This document shows positions 51,083-62,499 of a stretch of DNA of 64,000 nt, piece by piece. This DNA is from Phaeodactylum tricornutum CCAP 1055/1 (Eukaryota; Bacillariophyta; Bacillariophyceae; Surirellales; Neidiaceae): NCBI RefSeq assembly GCF_000150955.2, contig NC_011680.1, positions 837,854 to 901,853 on the forward strand, given 5' to 3'. Numbering within the stretch: position 1 is the stretch's first letter; each line of letters starts with the position of its first letter. The notes beneath the pieces were generated by a model that saw only the letters and a list, made by a program, of their open reading frames with translations, searched no databases and had not been told where the DNA came from. Made by a program: the position numbers and the translations under genes.

Positions 51083-53029
51083 ATGGCTACAGGCAGCGAC
51101 AATGAAGACGCGGCCTTTGTCGATTCGTTCTTCCTCCCCGGTGGCATTCTCGACCCTGATCTTCAAGAATGTAGTGGCGGAAACAGGGTGGAGGGCGTAG
51201 AAGAAGAGGGACTTCCTCCCCACCTGTTATTTCGGAGGCCTTTACACCAATCTGTTCCTGTCAACCCCTGGGAATTTCCGGACAGTACCATACGGAAACC
51301 TTCGGCTTTATCAAGCGCTGCAGCTCACAATGGACAGAATACGTCAACATCTTGGTTTCGTTCGCCACCAACAGAAAACGCAGGAAAATCAGCTGTACTA
51401 GCTGGAGAATCCCTGTCTCTATCAATGCACGAGCCTTCTGCCGCCGGACCAGAACAGCATCCTTACGACTCCGAAATTCAGGGTAAATGTCAAGGTACTG
51501 ACTATCTATCCATCGTCCAGGCAGGCTTTGAATCATTCTCGGACCAGGCTGCTCTCCCAGGCATCAGGTTAACACCAAACCTGGACGACTTCTCACAACG
51601 TAACTTGCCCTTGAAAATGGGTCAGAACATCACTTACTCGGATGTGGCCAAAAAGAAGGATCCCACTCACGTGTCCGACATCCGCGTTCAGTACACGGGT
51701 CAAGGACTAGACGAAGCAGCATTACCCCGGAACCAAGACGACGATAAAAGCTTACTACATGATCTTGTAACAGAACCGTACGCTACCAAATGTTCCTTGA
51801 GCGATTGCAGTAAAATGAGCCAAGAGCTGGATGACTTTAAATTCGAAAACGAATCGATTGACGGAAGCGAACACGATAATACCGAGTCTCAAGAGGCATC
51901 CTCTGCGTCGTCAATCAGCACATTGACAGATCATTCGAGCAACGATCCCGGGAAAACTGATGAGATGCAGCCTATTTCAGGAGCCTCACTTCTGGATCCG
52001 CTCACCGACACTGCGACGCGTAAACCTAGCGATCATACTTCACTTATACATGGGCTGAGGAATGGAATCACAAACGACTTTCCGCCAACATCAAAGTTGA
52101 CGAACTCAACGATTTCGGTTCACCAAGAAATCCCATCAATTTGTTTGGAAATGAGTAAGAGCAAGCCCGACCGCAAAAACCGTGCTGCGCAAATTAAGCG
52201 GAGGCGACAAGCTCCTCTCATATCGAGCACGTCGACAGATACCAGGAAAATGCGACGTGTAAATTGGAATTTAAGTACAAATACCTGGATTGCACCCATG
52301 TTGGCATTGGTAGATGGTCTTCAAATCGGCATTCATACATTTTTGAAGGGTGTTACAGCAACCGCTCCCTTTGTGAGATATTCCGGCGGTCTGTTGCGAG
52401 TAGCAGTAGCAGTTTTCGCTACTGCAACACTTGCACTGGAAAGAGCTACCAGGTTTGTCTTTAGTAGAAGAGACGAAGAAGGTTTCCTAGACACAACTAC
52501 GCAATGCTACATTGGATTTCTCTCTGCATCGCTTCTATCGGATAGTCTGATGAACACCTTTGACCTTCCCCACTTTACGCCGCATTTTTTGTCGAGCGCT
52601 ATCTTTTACTGGCTTTGCTCTGTATCTGCATCGACAACGCCGAGCATTTCCAAAGAGATAACAAAAGCACCTGCACGGTCGTCGACATCGTCCGATAAGA
52701 TTTGCGACAGAATCTTGGGCACTCTCCGTTTTACTATCCCATTGGTTCTTTTTCTAGATGGATTTACCTCAAAGAACTCGTCTTTGTCAAGTGCTAGACC
52801 CGAGCTCAGAATGCAAGCTGCGTTCTGCGTGGCTGTGCTTCAAAACGGATTGATCTGGTCGCCGGTTGCTTTGGTCAGCTGGGCATTTCAGATGATCGCA
52901 GTCTACTACATCGCCAATCTGCACTGGATGCTAGATATCGCACTGTATTTTTTCGGTACAGCTTCGATCCGTATCGCTCTGCTCATCCACACCAGAAGAT
53001 TGCAAACCATGAAAAGCGAATCGAGCTAA
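51083..53029 (+). CDS. Multi-pass membrane protein with long disordered N-terminus, unknown
   Basis: A 648-residue single-exon protein. Residues 1 to about 380 are polar and disordered, starting with an acidic segment (MATGSDNEDAAFVDSFFLPGG) and ending in a basic cluster (KNRAAQIKRRRQAP). The rest is hydrophobic, with about six membrane spans: TWIAPMLALVDGLQIGIH, LLRVAVAVFATATLALERA, FLSASLLSDSLM, FLSSAIFYWLCSVS, AAFCVAVLQNGLIWSPVALV and MLDIALYFFGTASIRIALLI. There is no signal peptide, so the N-terminal domain is probably cytosolic. No family recognised. It lies tail to tail with the UXT gene, about 200 bp away. Confidence 0.75.
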   Translation: MATGSDNEDAAFVDSFFLPGGILDPDLQECSGGNRVEGVEEEGLPPHLLFRRPLHQSVPVNPWEFPDSTIRKPSALSSAAAHNGQNTSTSWFRSPPTENAGKSAVLAGESLSLSMHEPSAAGPEQHPYDSEIQGKCQGTDYLSIVQAGFESFSDQAALPGIRLTPNLDDFSQRNLPLKMGQNITYSDVAKKKDPTHVSDIRVQYTGQGLDEAALPRNQDDDKSLLHDLVTEPYATKCSLSDCSKMSQELDDFKFENESIDGSEHDNTESQEASSASSISTLTDHSSNDPGKTDEMQPISGASLLDPLTDTATRKPSDHTSLIHGLRNGITNDFPPTSKLTNSTISVHQEIPSICLEMSKSKPDRKNRAAQIKRRRQAPLISSTSTDTRKMRRVNWNLSTNTWIAPMLALVDGLQIGIHTFLKGVTATAPFVRYSGGLLRVAVAVFATATLALERATRFVFSRRDEEGFLDTTTQCYIGFLSASLLSDSLMNTFDLPHFTPHFLSSAIFYWLCSVSASTTPSISKEITKAPARSSTSSDKICDRILGTLRFTIPLVLFLDGFTSKNSSLSSARPELRMQAAFCVAVLQNGLIWSPVALVSWAFQMIAVYYIANLHWMLDIALYFFGTASIRIALLIHTRRLQTMKSESS

Positions 53030-53232
53030 CTTCTAGTAACGCATGAACTGTTGATGGCCACAAAGTCGCGACACTCTATTATCGATTCAGCATTGCTCCA
53101 TCCACCAAGAGCCAAAGCAGCTTACAACTTTTGTCTATCGCATAGCACTATTCGAATGCAGCTCCTCTTTATCCCATCCGATAGCTAATATTGTCTGAGC
53201 GACTAAAAGAACTTTCAGCTACGGAAGTACAG

Positions 53233-53709
53233 TCACATTCGGCGGCGTTCACCATGGAGCGAGCGCTGCAACTCCACTGAGAGCTGGTCCAAGGTCAATT
53301 CGGATGCCAATATATGGTCCTTCAGTTGGTGCACTGTCGCTGCGCTTTCCTTCAGCCTCTCGTTTTGAAGAAATAGCACACGCTTTACAACAAACTTCAA
53401 AGCATCGGATATCGATAACTCAGCGTAAAAACCCATCCCAACATGAACGTGTACCATAGACTCATCAGCAGCAAGGGCTGGGCAAAAACTTTTTCCATGG
53501 CCTAAGTCTACCATTTCTCGGACTTTAGGAATATCGCTTTTGCTCAAGAGTTGATGTAGCCGCCGCTCAAGGTATTGAAATTCGTCGATTTCATGCTTAA
53601 TTTCGGCTGTGGCGGAGGTTGCCTTCTTCAAATCAGCCACCAGCACATTCTGAAGGAAGTCGGAATATCGGTCAATTTTTGTTCGAATTTCTAATTCGGT
53701 CACTTCCAT
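53233..53709 (-). CDS. UXT: Prefoldin alpha-like protein UXT
   Basis: A 158-residue protein starting at the first ATG (53709, MEVTELEIRTKIDRY); the frame extends back only to a TTG. It has the prefoldin alpha pattern: an N-terminal coiled coil, a central beta-hairpin region and a C-terminal coiled coil. The hairpin holds MVDLGHGKSFCPALAADESMVHVHVGMGFYAELSI (judged as blocks of conserved Gly and Leu). EALKFI-like SDALKFVVKR follows. UXT is the alpha-type subunit of the R2TP-associated prefoldin-like complex (with URI), a chaperone for RNA polymerase and snoRNP assembly. Its presence near a ZNHIT2 gene fits the same system, although linkage is not meaningful by itself. Confidence 0.85.
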   Translation of the reverse strand: MEVTELEIRTKIDRYSDFLQNVLVADLKKATSATAEIKHEIDEFQYLERRLHQLLSKSDIPKVREMVDLGHGKSFCPALAADESMVHVHVGMGFYAELSISDALKFVVKRVLFLQNERLKESAATVHQLKDHILASELTLDQLSVELQRSLHGERRRM

Positions 53710-54349
53710 GTTTTGGCAAACTACCTCGTGGCACTTCAAAGCCAATGACGCTAAAAGACGACAGCACTGCCAGCGATGGCTTCGTTGCTGTAGAAAGTTA
53801 TGAGTGACTGCGATCCAAATAGTACTGTGTAGTGTGAAAAGAAATCATGGACCAAAATTTCGATTTGCTGTCAGCGTAGAGTCTGTTCAAATTGACTGTA
53901 AATGTGAACGCACGAGTAATTAACATTGAACATTTAAATTTAAAACGGGTTTGAAAACTAAACTTGTTGACAGTTTCGGTTAACTGAAATGTAGCAGTAA
54001 TATTTCACAGTCACGTGAGTGAATGTCTAAAATCTCGACTACAGTTAGAAAGCTGAATGTCTGCGACATCCAAGCACAGTGTCAGGGCTATTCGACTGAT
54101 TTCACAGTGAGTTGTGCCGGCGGTACGGTCAGATAAAAACAATGGGAATCGAAGCAACTAACCCAAAATGGGGGAGCGGATCATGTGGGGAAAGCCTAAT
54201 ATTGACGTCGGAGATAAGATTCAACAGAAGTATTTAGCGAGTCCTGAACCTAGCGAGGTCTCTACAAAGTAACACATAGGCACCTCTTTCGTAGAATGCG
54301 GTAACTCAGTCTCGGAATATATTTTACGAAAGGAAGGGGCTGACTTGAC
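53710..54349. other. Divergent promoter region
   Basis: About 640 bp between UXT and the SET-domain gene. It includes ATTGACTGTAAATG near 53890, a TCACAGTC at 54005-54012 and TTTCACAGTGAG near 54100. No gene is seen. Confidence 0.5.
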
Positions 54350-57020
54350 ATGTCGCCATCCGCAGTTGATAGCACCACTGCAGCAAAGATTGGCGCAAAG
54401 AGAGGGCTGAAACGAAAGTCCACTCAAGGGGGGAAAGAATTACGCTGTTTGGAGGAAATACAGGCAATTAGGAACTCGGCAGGAATGCGTGAGAAGAAAA
54501 AGACCTTAAGTCCGTTCCGTATCAAAGTTGGCTGTGTGGTTGCCCACAGATTGTTTGCCGACGAAAATCCCCGACCGATTACCAAGAAAGGCGGTACTCT
54601 AACTCCATCCACTACCACTTCTTCTTTTTCTTCTTCTTTGGAGTATACAAGTCTCTGGACAAATCCTCTCCCAGGTCGAGATGAAGGATTAGCTCTCATC
54701 GGTAAACGAATTCGATGCTTTTTCCCAAAGACAGGGCAGCAACATCGAATATTGGAAGGTGAAATCATCAGACTGGATGAAAGTAAACAAAAGAAAAAAG
54801 CTTGGAGTCCATTCAAGGTCGAGTTCTTGGTGGACAAGAAGTTTCTCGATCAATTTTCGTTCTTACCTCGCGTAGACGCTGACGTTGAGTTGTCTCAGCT
54901 ACCCAACAACACCGCGCGTCGAAACCATGTTCTTGCAGAGCGGATCAAGGGAAAGAACAAGGTTATTCTGAGTGTGAAGTTGGCCAATGTATCGTTTATG
55001 AATTTGGGGAGCACTGGGGTCCGGTGGGTCATTCAAAAGTGGATGCCTTCGAGAGCGACAAAGAAGAAAACGGAGCAAACGAAAGAAAACCACTCTGTGC
55101 GTAAAGGCAATCACAAGCTTGGTGAACGAGTAGCAGCATCTTCTACCAACCAGGAGAATGGCCATAGGATATACGACAAAAATGTTAGAAATAGGAAAAG
55201 GTCTGTACGACCGAGCTCAGTGAGACAACTTGGTGATGCGAACGATACGGCGGCCCAGCAAATCGCAAATTGGCGTTGGATTGCCAGTCGATATCACGAT
55301 TTCTGCTTGCAGCCCAAAAGAGAAATAAGGAACCTCAGCCACTTACTTTCTCGATCGCAAGGGATTGTTGGAGAAGTTATTGAAGTACAACCCAACATTG
55401 ATCCCCCCAGCCCTGCTATGGTGACAATTCGTCAGCTCTACCTTCCTGAACAAACCGCGTCCGGACGGCAACACTATCATAGGATGAATGACATATTTGA
55501 TTTCTACAAGAATAATTTTCAAGGTGGTCCCTTGTTGCAGCTTCCTATCGAAGAGCTGGTTGTTGTAGGCCATAACATCGTAAGAGCTCAACCAGGCGTC
55601 TCGACTGACCACACAAGCTACGAACAGCTCTGCGTCTACCTTGCCTATTCAATTACTGACGATCTTTATTTCCCTTTAGAGAAGACCGGTCCGGCGCTAG
55701 ACGTCTTTAACCAATGCCGAAAGAGGTGTGCTGAAGCAGCGAGTGACGATTACACAATCAAGGATGAAGCATCATCTACAGTTCAATATTGCGATATCAG
55801 GCATTGCTGTGATAGGTGCACGTCACCAACTCGACAGAGCAATGCAAATGCAATTGATCTAGCAGAATCAGAAGCCCATTGCTATTGCAGCTATTGCCAA
55901 TATTCCGTTCCTATTGATGATTGCAATTCTTATATTCAGACTATCTCAGAGTGCCTTCGTTTGAATCATCCGAAACCCTCAACCTCATCTTTTGACACCG
56001 CGCTCTGTTTGGTGAACGCAATTCAACAAATAGGATTTGGGCTGCCTACCAATTTGATCAATTGGGAGGAATTATCGGTATGTTTAGTCGGTTCAACCTC
56101 GCAAGTGAAACGGATGTCGCAGCTTAAGGTACAAAGCGTTGTCCAACCACCAACGTTGCAGCTTGAGTCCTGTGCGGGGACAAGTAGAAATGCTCATGCG
56201 GATTCTTGCGCGCGAATGAAGCAGTATGATCCTCTTAAAAACCACAAGATTCTGAATTTAAGGTCATTTCATCGCAGCGAAAGGCCACGCAATTTGAGGC
56301 AGATTGCACAGATAAATGACTGTAGCATTGAGAAAAAGGAAGAGAAAATGACATGTTACCGTACAAACCGGGCTAACCAACGGCGTCTTATGAAGGCTGT
56401 AGCTCCCTTTGGGAATGGGGCTCTCGGAGTTGACTTGCTTGCTTGCCGCGAGCCTCATTTGCGTTTTGAAAGAAGTGGTATCCATGCTTGGGGAGTATTT
56501 GCTGACAAAGAAATCGCGTCGGGTGAAATGGTAATTGAATATCGCGGTGAACTCATTGGAAATGCGGTTGCAGAAAAGCGAGATAAACAGTATGATGCAT
56601 CAAAGATCGGAAGTGACTATATGTTTCGGATTGATGGATCAGGTGTTTGCGATGCCACGAAGCAGGGCAATGTAGCACGCTTTGTCAATGCAAGCTGCAA
56701 CCCAAATTGCTACACTAAGATCATCACACTTGACGGTATCAAAAGGATAGTGATATACGCGAAGCGAGACATTCTCCCTGGAGAAGAGCTTTCTTATGAT
56801 TACAAATTTCCGTTGGAACGTATTGAGGCAAAGCGAGTTTCATGTTACTGTGGTGCAAAGGATTGCAGGGGATACATGAATTGGGTATGTGCTCAACAAA
56901 TTGTTTGCTTGTGTTTCTGTCATGAAAAAGCTTACATCGTTGTCTTGATAGGATAGAAGCTATGTGTCTTTGTCTTGTCCAGCAGATCTGCCGGATTCTA
57001 AGGAGATTCCAGAAAGGTAG
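54350..57020 (+). CDS. Set1/trithorax-type SET-domain histone lysine methyltransferase
   Basis: Two exons, 54350-56884 and 56952-57020, join over a 67-bp GT-AG intron in phase 0 to give 867 residues. The splice turns CRGYMNW-VCAQQ into CRGYMNW-DRSYVSL, as in Set1 relatives. The N-terminal two thirds are basic, with no clear PHD finger. A Cys-rich patch lies around residue 485 (CDIRHCCDRC, HCYCSYC). The SET domain is at about 705-830: GIHAWGVFADKEIASGEMVIEYRGELI, DYMFRIDGSGVCDAT, then YAKRDILPGEELSYDYKFP. The post-SET zinc motif CYCGAKDCRGYMNW follows. Members methylate histone H3 Lys4. Where the family has N-H-S-C, this protein has N-A-S-C (Asn780, Ala781, Cys783). Confidence 0.88.
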
Positions 57021-57397
57021 AAATGAAGAAATTTCATATTCGGCTTTCGTTCAGGCCACAATTCCCCTATTTGGGACAAAACAATGATCAGTGAATAGTG
57101 GCAGATATCATAAGAGGAACTAATAAATCCCGTATTTACATGTTAGCTATCTTTAGCTCCATTCAATGTAGAAACGTGAAGAGGCTTGAGGAGTAGTATA
57201 CACAGGCCTCTCATAATTTACAATTTTGCCGTGAGTGTGTGTCAAATTTGCCATTCGTAGCTTATCGAATCCCAAAATTGGACAAAGTTAGTGGCTTCGC
57301 CTACGAAGTGAACAAAACTGTGTGTGTGCAGTGTGCGGCAGCATCCTGATACTATGCTTTTTCTACCAGGAGTCAAACTAAGATAAACATTCCCAAG
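57021..57397. other. Convergent intergenic region
   Basis: AT-rich 3' regions of the SET-domain gene and the phosphate transporter gene. No gene is seen. Confidence 0.5.
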
Positions 57398-59245
57398 TTA
57401 TGTTATTCTCAAACAGTATCTGCGAGAACTATACTCTTGGCACAGATTGTATGTAGTATATACTAAACAAATAATCAAGAGGGATCCTCCAACCGATACA
57501 CAGCGACATCGATCTCTCACACGATGCTTAGGTATCAACTTCAGCATCCGAAGTATCAGGAGATTCATACTTGGCTGGACATCCTCGTCTTCGGGGAGTC
57601 CAGTGTGTTCAATAAGACGCTTTATGTGTTCCTTTAGATACACCATGTCGTCAGGGAGTTCTTTCATTACGACGCGATTCTTCTCACGCTGGGCCATGCT
57701 GTTTGAGCACTTCTGCCGACCGTCTCTGTAACGGAACCAGTAGACAGCGTAAAGAATGGTAAGGAACAAAAGGATGGTAAGAAAGGATCCCAGGACAGTA
57801 AAACCAGTGCTGCCATCATCGAAAAGAGACGACAGGCCAAGCAGAAGAAGCGGAATGAGAAAAAACATCACTCCAATGTAAAGAATGGGGAAACCACGCC
57901 AGATTCGCGTCAATTTTCCAAGTCTACGAGCAGCTCCGAGAGGGACACGACGCATGAAAGGCACAGGGTACCAGATGAGAATTCCAGTCAAGTTAAAGAA
58001 CAAATGGGCAAGTGCAACCTGGAGCGAATCCTTGCTGGCAGACACGAGGGCAGACAGAATGGCAGTCAGAGTTGTACCGATGTTAGCACCAAGTGTAAGG
58101 GGCAACATTTGCTCAAGACGAAGCGCTCCTATACCAACCAACGGAGTCAAAGTGGACGTAGTAATGGAGGAGGACTGCACAAGCATGGTCAGACCAGTAC
58201 CAATAGCAATCGCAAGATATCCGTTTATATCAGTGGCTTTGTAGACAACGCGAGTGGACATACCAAGCAGTAACTTTTGAAGAACAGTTACAAGCCCAGC
58301 GAGACAAACAAAAAGGACGACAATAGCAATGAAAAAGACAACACCTCCAGAGACCTTGTCATCCCTTGCCGAAGCGTCACCTTGAAAGAAAGCAGGGCAT
58401 TTACCACTATCGCTGCTACAGGCAATGAGACCAAATGCGCCGCCACAACCCAAATACGTGTCTTCCGTACAATTCATGGGGTAGAAGCCGCCGCCGTCAT
58501 TGCAGGTTGCGTCACCCAAAGCAATAGCCCGGGTAATACTACTATTGGGAATGATGATCTTTTCCGAAAGAGGATCAACCAGCTTACTGATGGGACCATC
58601 CCAGCTTTCACCGTCTTCGAGATTGGCATCCTTGACAATTGCCTTGGTAAGCCGATAAAGATATCCTGTGATGACTTCTACAGGGAGTAGTACAGCCACC
58701 GACAAAAAGTTAAACATATCATGGACAGTGGCACCAGCGAAAGCACGCTCCAGCTGATCTCCATCGCCCATCTGACCCATAGCAACAATCGTGTTGGTTA
58801 CTGAAGTGCCAATGTTTGCTCCCATGATCATGTAAATTCCTTGACGGACAGAGACAGCGGAACCAACCAACGACACAACAATCGAGGTCGTCGTAGAAGA
58901 AGACTGGAGCAATACGGTCGCAAGGATACCAATCATCAGACCAGCAATGGGATTAGTGTCGTCACCAAACAACTCTCCGGCAGTGCATCCAGTCATAACC
59001 CTCGCACCGTTTCCAAGCAAGTCAAGACCCACCAGGAAGAAGTAGAGGAAGAAGCAAACCAGGAAGATCCCAAGAGCGATCATGGCCCATTCCTGTCCAG
59101 AATGGACACAACAAGCGTGGCATACTTCGCCCCACGAAGCGGCTCCAGCTTGCTCGTCGACATCGAAGTCGGTGTCGCCGAAATGGATGGATCCAGCAGG
59201 ACGATCCTTGCGAGACTTGGTCTCGGTGGCGTTGTTGATCTCCAT
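57398..59245 (-). CDS. SLC34-type Na+/phosphate cotransporter
   Basis: A type II Na+-coupled phosphate transporter. The first ATG of the frame is at 59245 (MEINNATETKS), giving 615 residues. The frame continues upstream over a good splice acceptor (TGATGAGCAG, about 59273), so a short upstream first exon is possible. Both inverted-repeat signatures are present: QSSSTTTSIVVSLVGSAVSV with GANIGTSVTNTIVA, and QSSSITTSTLTPLVG with GANIGTTLTAIL. A large extracellular loop with several cysteines and NCT/NSS glycosylation sites separates them. About ten membrane spans are visible. The C-terminal part is odd: the last 50 codons turn hydrophobic after an acidic tail, while another frame gives an acidic end. 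Confidence 0.92.
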   Translation of the reverse strand: MEINNATETKSRKDRPAGSIHFGDTDFDVDEQAGAASWGEVCHACCVHSGQEWAMIALGIFLVCFFLYFFLVGLDLLGNGARVMTGCTAGELFGDDTNPIAGLMIGILATVLLQSSSTTTSIVVSLVGSAVSVRQGIYMIMGANIGTSVTNTIVAMGQMGDGDQLERAFAGATVHDMFNFLSVAVLLPVEVITGYLYRLTKAIVKDANLEDGESWDGPISKLVDPLSEKIIIPNSSITRAIALGDATCNDGGGFYPMNCTEDTYLGCGGAFGLIACSSDSGKCPAFFQGDASARDDKVSGGVVFFIAIVVLFVCLAGLVTVLQKLLLGMSTRVVYKATDINGYLAIAIGTGLTMLVQSSSITTSTLTPLVGIGALRLEQMLPLTLGANIGTTLTAILSALVSASKDSLQVALAHLFFNLTGILIWYPVPFMRRVPLGAARRLGKLTRIWRGFPILYIGVMFFLIPLLLLGLSSLFDDGSTGFTVLGSFLTILLFLTILYAVYWFRYRDGRQKCSNSMAQREKNRVVMKELPDDMVYLKEHIKRLIEHTGLPEDEDVQPSMNLLILRMLKLIPKHRVRDRCRCVSVGGSLLIICLVYTTYNLCQEYSSRRYCLRIT

Positions 59246-60541
59246 AGCCTCAACTTCATTGTGTTCTTCACGATCAGCCTGCTCATCAAAATATACAAGC
59301 AGGTAAAAAATGATTAAGAAAAATAGGGTCTCGATCAAACAAAGCCGTTGTTACTGTTCTATCATTCTCATTCTCGCTTTTCTATCTGACCAGGTCCAGC
59401 TCTCTTTAATAAAAAGATATTCTGTGGTCAATTCTGAAGTCATCTTACCATAGTCAAAGATTCTTCAGTCAGTTTTTGCAGTTAACTTTGAAATACTGGT
59501 CTGTTTCTGGGCACGAAAGAATTGTGAGTTGGATGAGAGCACTCCTAAAAAAGGGGCATTCGTGACAGCTCAAATTGATTAACAATAAACCAAATATGTA
59601 CGACTTCCAAAATGCACGAGCGACATTCAAGACCTACTCTCACTGTCATCTTTTAAGGCTTCTACGGCTTCTACTGAATCGATAATGAATCTCGCAAACT
59701 CAAAGACCGAGGATAATCTTGTTTTGGTGTAGAACATTGCTTGAGCCAATAGTTTACGTCATCCTTTCCCTAAAATTCAGTCGCGTTTGAATCTTTATAG
59801 ACAAAGCGTGCCAACAGGAGTAATTCACTGTCAGAAGATACTTCTGTTATTTCTTCTACCGAGGAATAACCTTTACAATTAGTAAATTAAGAAGTGACAA
59901 CTGGTGAAACTTACTGTTTCGCGATAATCAACCTTGCGGTGTTGATCAATCCTAGTAGCCAAGCCCTAAAAGAGCCCAATTGGCAAGTCGGAAATGGGAA
60001 GCGAAATTTATCTCAGCCTACTGAGGTGGATCCCTGAGTGGTACTGTATGACCTCCTGTAGGAAATAAATCCCAACAATATTTGTAATTGCTGCAGTTAA
60101 TGGTTCTCCCAAGTTCCTCACAATACTTGATCATTTGTCTTCTCTGGACCTTTTAAACAACGCTTGTCACTCATTCAAGTAGTTCCCTAAGATCTTTAAC
60201 ATGGCTTTTTCCGACCAAGTAAATCTCCACAGATCTTCAACATGGGTTGTTATCCAAATATAAGAAATTCCCAATGGATTACATGATTCTCGCTTTCATG
60301 TAAAAGTAATAGAGAAAGTTCGATATTTGGGATGGAGCAGCAGTAAAATTTACGCTATTTGGGAAAAATCACACTGATTCTAAGTGTTTTTATTCTCACG
60401 GGAACACTTTCTAAAAAATCTCTTTACAGTTAGTTAAGAACAACCCCGTATACTATTATGTATAGCCATTAACAGTAAGATTCAATTCAGCAGTTCCCTC
60501 AATTTTGCCCCACACCCAGCAGTAAGGTACGGTATTAGATG

Positions 60542-60599
60542 TATTCGCGGAATGACTATATCCGATGGAAGAGGACACAGGAAAGGATTATACGAATGA
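60542..60599 (+). repeat. Dispersed repeat, copy 1
   Basis: Starts TATTCGCGG and includes GAAGAGGACACAGGAAAGGA. It is similar to 61658-61719 with several differences and a small insertion. It might derive from a repeated coding sequence: around the second copy, one frame is open and acidic. Confidence 0.7.
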
Positions 60600-60612
60600 G
60601 CAGTCTGCCTTT

Positions 60613-60643
60613 AATGCGGTGTGTTGTGCCCAAACACCGCATT
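60613..60643. repeat. 10-bp inverted repeat (hairpin)
   Basis: AATGCGGTGT and ACACCGCATT are perfect reverse complements around an 11-bp loop. A further CCGCATT follows at about 60648. Confidence 0.8.
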
Positions 60644-61657
60644 GAACCGCATTAAAAGTTTTGAACTCACAACATTAAAAGTACTAGGTTATCTCTTTTT
60701 ATCGCGGTTCACGTAGAGCCGGTACAAGATATAAAACTCAAACCCAAAGTAGCCCATAATTTTACTGCAGTAACTTGATGAAAATCTAGTCAGTATGATC
60801 TGCTATGCATAGCTGAGCATTGCCACAAGTACCACCAATTCAACAGTAAGTTTCAGACAAGCCACAATGTTGAACTTGGGTTGAAGACAACAGTGTTTGA
60901 TCTTAGCAATTCTTCTATCAATACTGTTCATTGCCAATTCTATGTTTTCTTAAGACGTGTAGATGCAATTGGAAGCGAAAGGAGATGCACTGTCCAAGTC
61001 TAGCATATCTCAACATTTCGTGCCAAAAATTTAAGCAGCACATACAATTTCAGCATGCAGATGCTTGGAAAAGTGCATTTTTATTGTGGCAAAGCAGCAA
61101 AAAAGCCTTTACTTGGACATCAAATTGCCCTTTACCGGTACTATGCCTGCCCATTTATAGACTTTCAATGGAACCAAGCCTGGCTACAGCGGATTTTTGA
61201 CAAAGTGATTGTTGTACTCAGCCAGGGGTTTCACAGTAAATGCCTTTCTCCAAAAGTTTTGAGAAGAATTGCTATTCCAAGAGAGAAAGTCAGACTTTTT
61301 ATACAGCTGAGCAGTGACATTAGGGTACATCTCACTTATTCAGCAGCTCATGGTGGGTGGCTTCAATATTGTTGCAAATTTAGCAACAGGAAGACTCCGA
61401 CTTTTTGGTTGTCACCTCGGAGAAAGACAGCCAAGGCAAGGTCTCACGGAATTTTACTGGACAGAATTTTATAGTAAAAAATAGAACAATATGAGGGGCC
61501 TTCTCGGAAAAGAGGTAGAGACAAATGTTATGGTATACACCATCGCGACATGTTTGTGTGACGGGTAACAGATACCAATGATAACGTGAATGGTGATCCT
61601 GTTGAGGATAGCAATGGAACCGTTAAATTTGTGTCGGCCTTATTGTACGACACGATA

Positions 61658-61719
61658 TATTCGCGGGACAACTATGGGAATTCCTTGGAAGAGGATACAG
61701 GAAAGGACTATACAAATGA
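61658..61719 (+). repeat. Dispersed repeat, copy 2
   Basis: Related to 60542-60599. The frame through it reads acidic residues (GNSLEEDTGKDYTNE) and ends in a stop. Confidence 0.7.
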
Positions 61720-62359
61720 ATGATAGGATCCAGTCCCACGAATTGTGAGAGAGTAATCAGGCAGGAACAAATACTCACTGCAAGATTCTGTGTGGGAGTT
61801 ATGCTTAGAAGAGGAAGACTCATACATGTGAGTAAGATTATCTGTCACATGGTAACGGTAGTCCAGTGAACTGCACCTCCCAAACCTGATGGACTAGTAG
61901 TACAATAATCTTCCTCTCATTGTTTTAGAAAGTCATTGATCCAAATATTGCATTAGCATAGATCCTCGTATCCGCTGTCTAACCCGCGCGGAGCATCGTA
62001 AGCGAGTTGAGTTTTAAAGTCCCTAGGCTCGCTTAGGTGTATTGCAGGTCGTTCGTAATAACGCCCAACCTTCGTTTACCAGACTTTGTCGACACAGCGT
62101 TTTCCTGTCCTATGTGCGTACATTGGTTGTACTACATAACAGATTAACAGTCTTGACAGCACGTCAAACCACTGCTGCTCATCCGCACAGTTGTTACTGG
62201 TTACATCCCTTAAGTCTACTTAAGGTTGTTCTCAAATTCCCACGAGCTCCGTGAATTTTGAGAATCAAATTGCTTACATCCAATCGTGTTGTATAAGTGC
62301 TAGAGGTATCACTTAAGGTGATATTTATCGGCTTATGCGACACATTGTTTGAAAGCCGC

Positions 62360-62499
62360 TTCCCTACTTCCTCATGCTAACTGGTACCAAGGACCCACTA
62401 GTACTGCTTCAGGGTCTTGTTGGTAAGTTACTTGTGGCCTCCCTACTTCCTTGGAGCCACCGGTGCCGAACCCCCCTTGGAGTCTTCAGGGCTTGTCGG
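62360..62499 (+). repeat. Diverged tandem duplication
   Basis: Units at 62360-62424 and 62439-62499 share CCCTACTTCCT at the start and CTTCAGGG...CTTGT-GG at the end, with about two-thirds identity between. Confidence 0.55.

Noticed and set aside
61055-61474. 139-codon frame in the subtelomere
   Set aside because: It lacks a recognisable domain, has irregular composition and sits in repeat debris.
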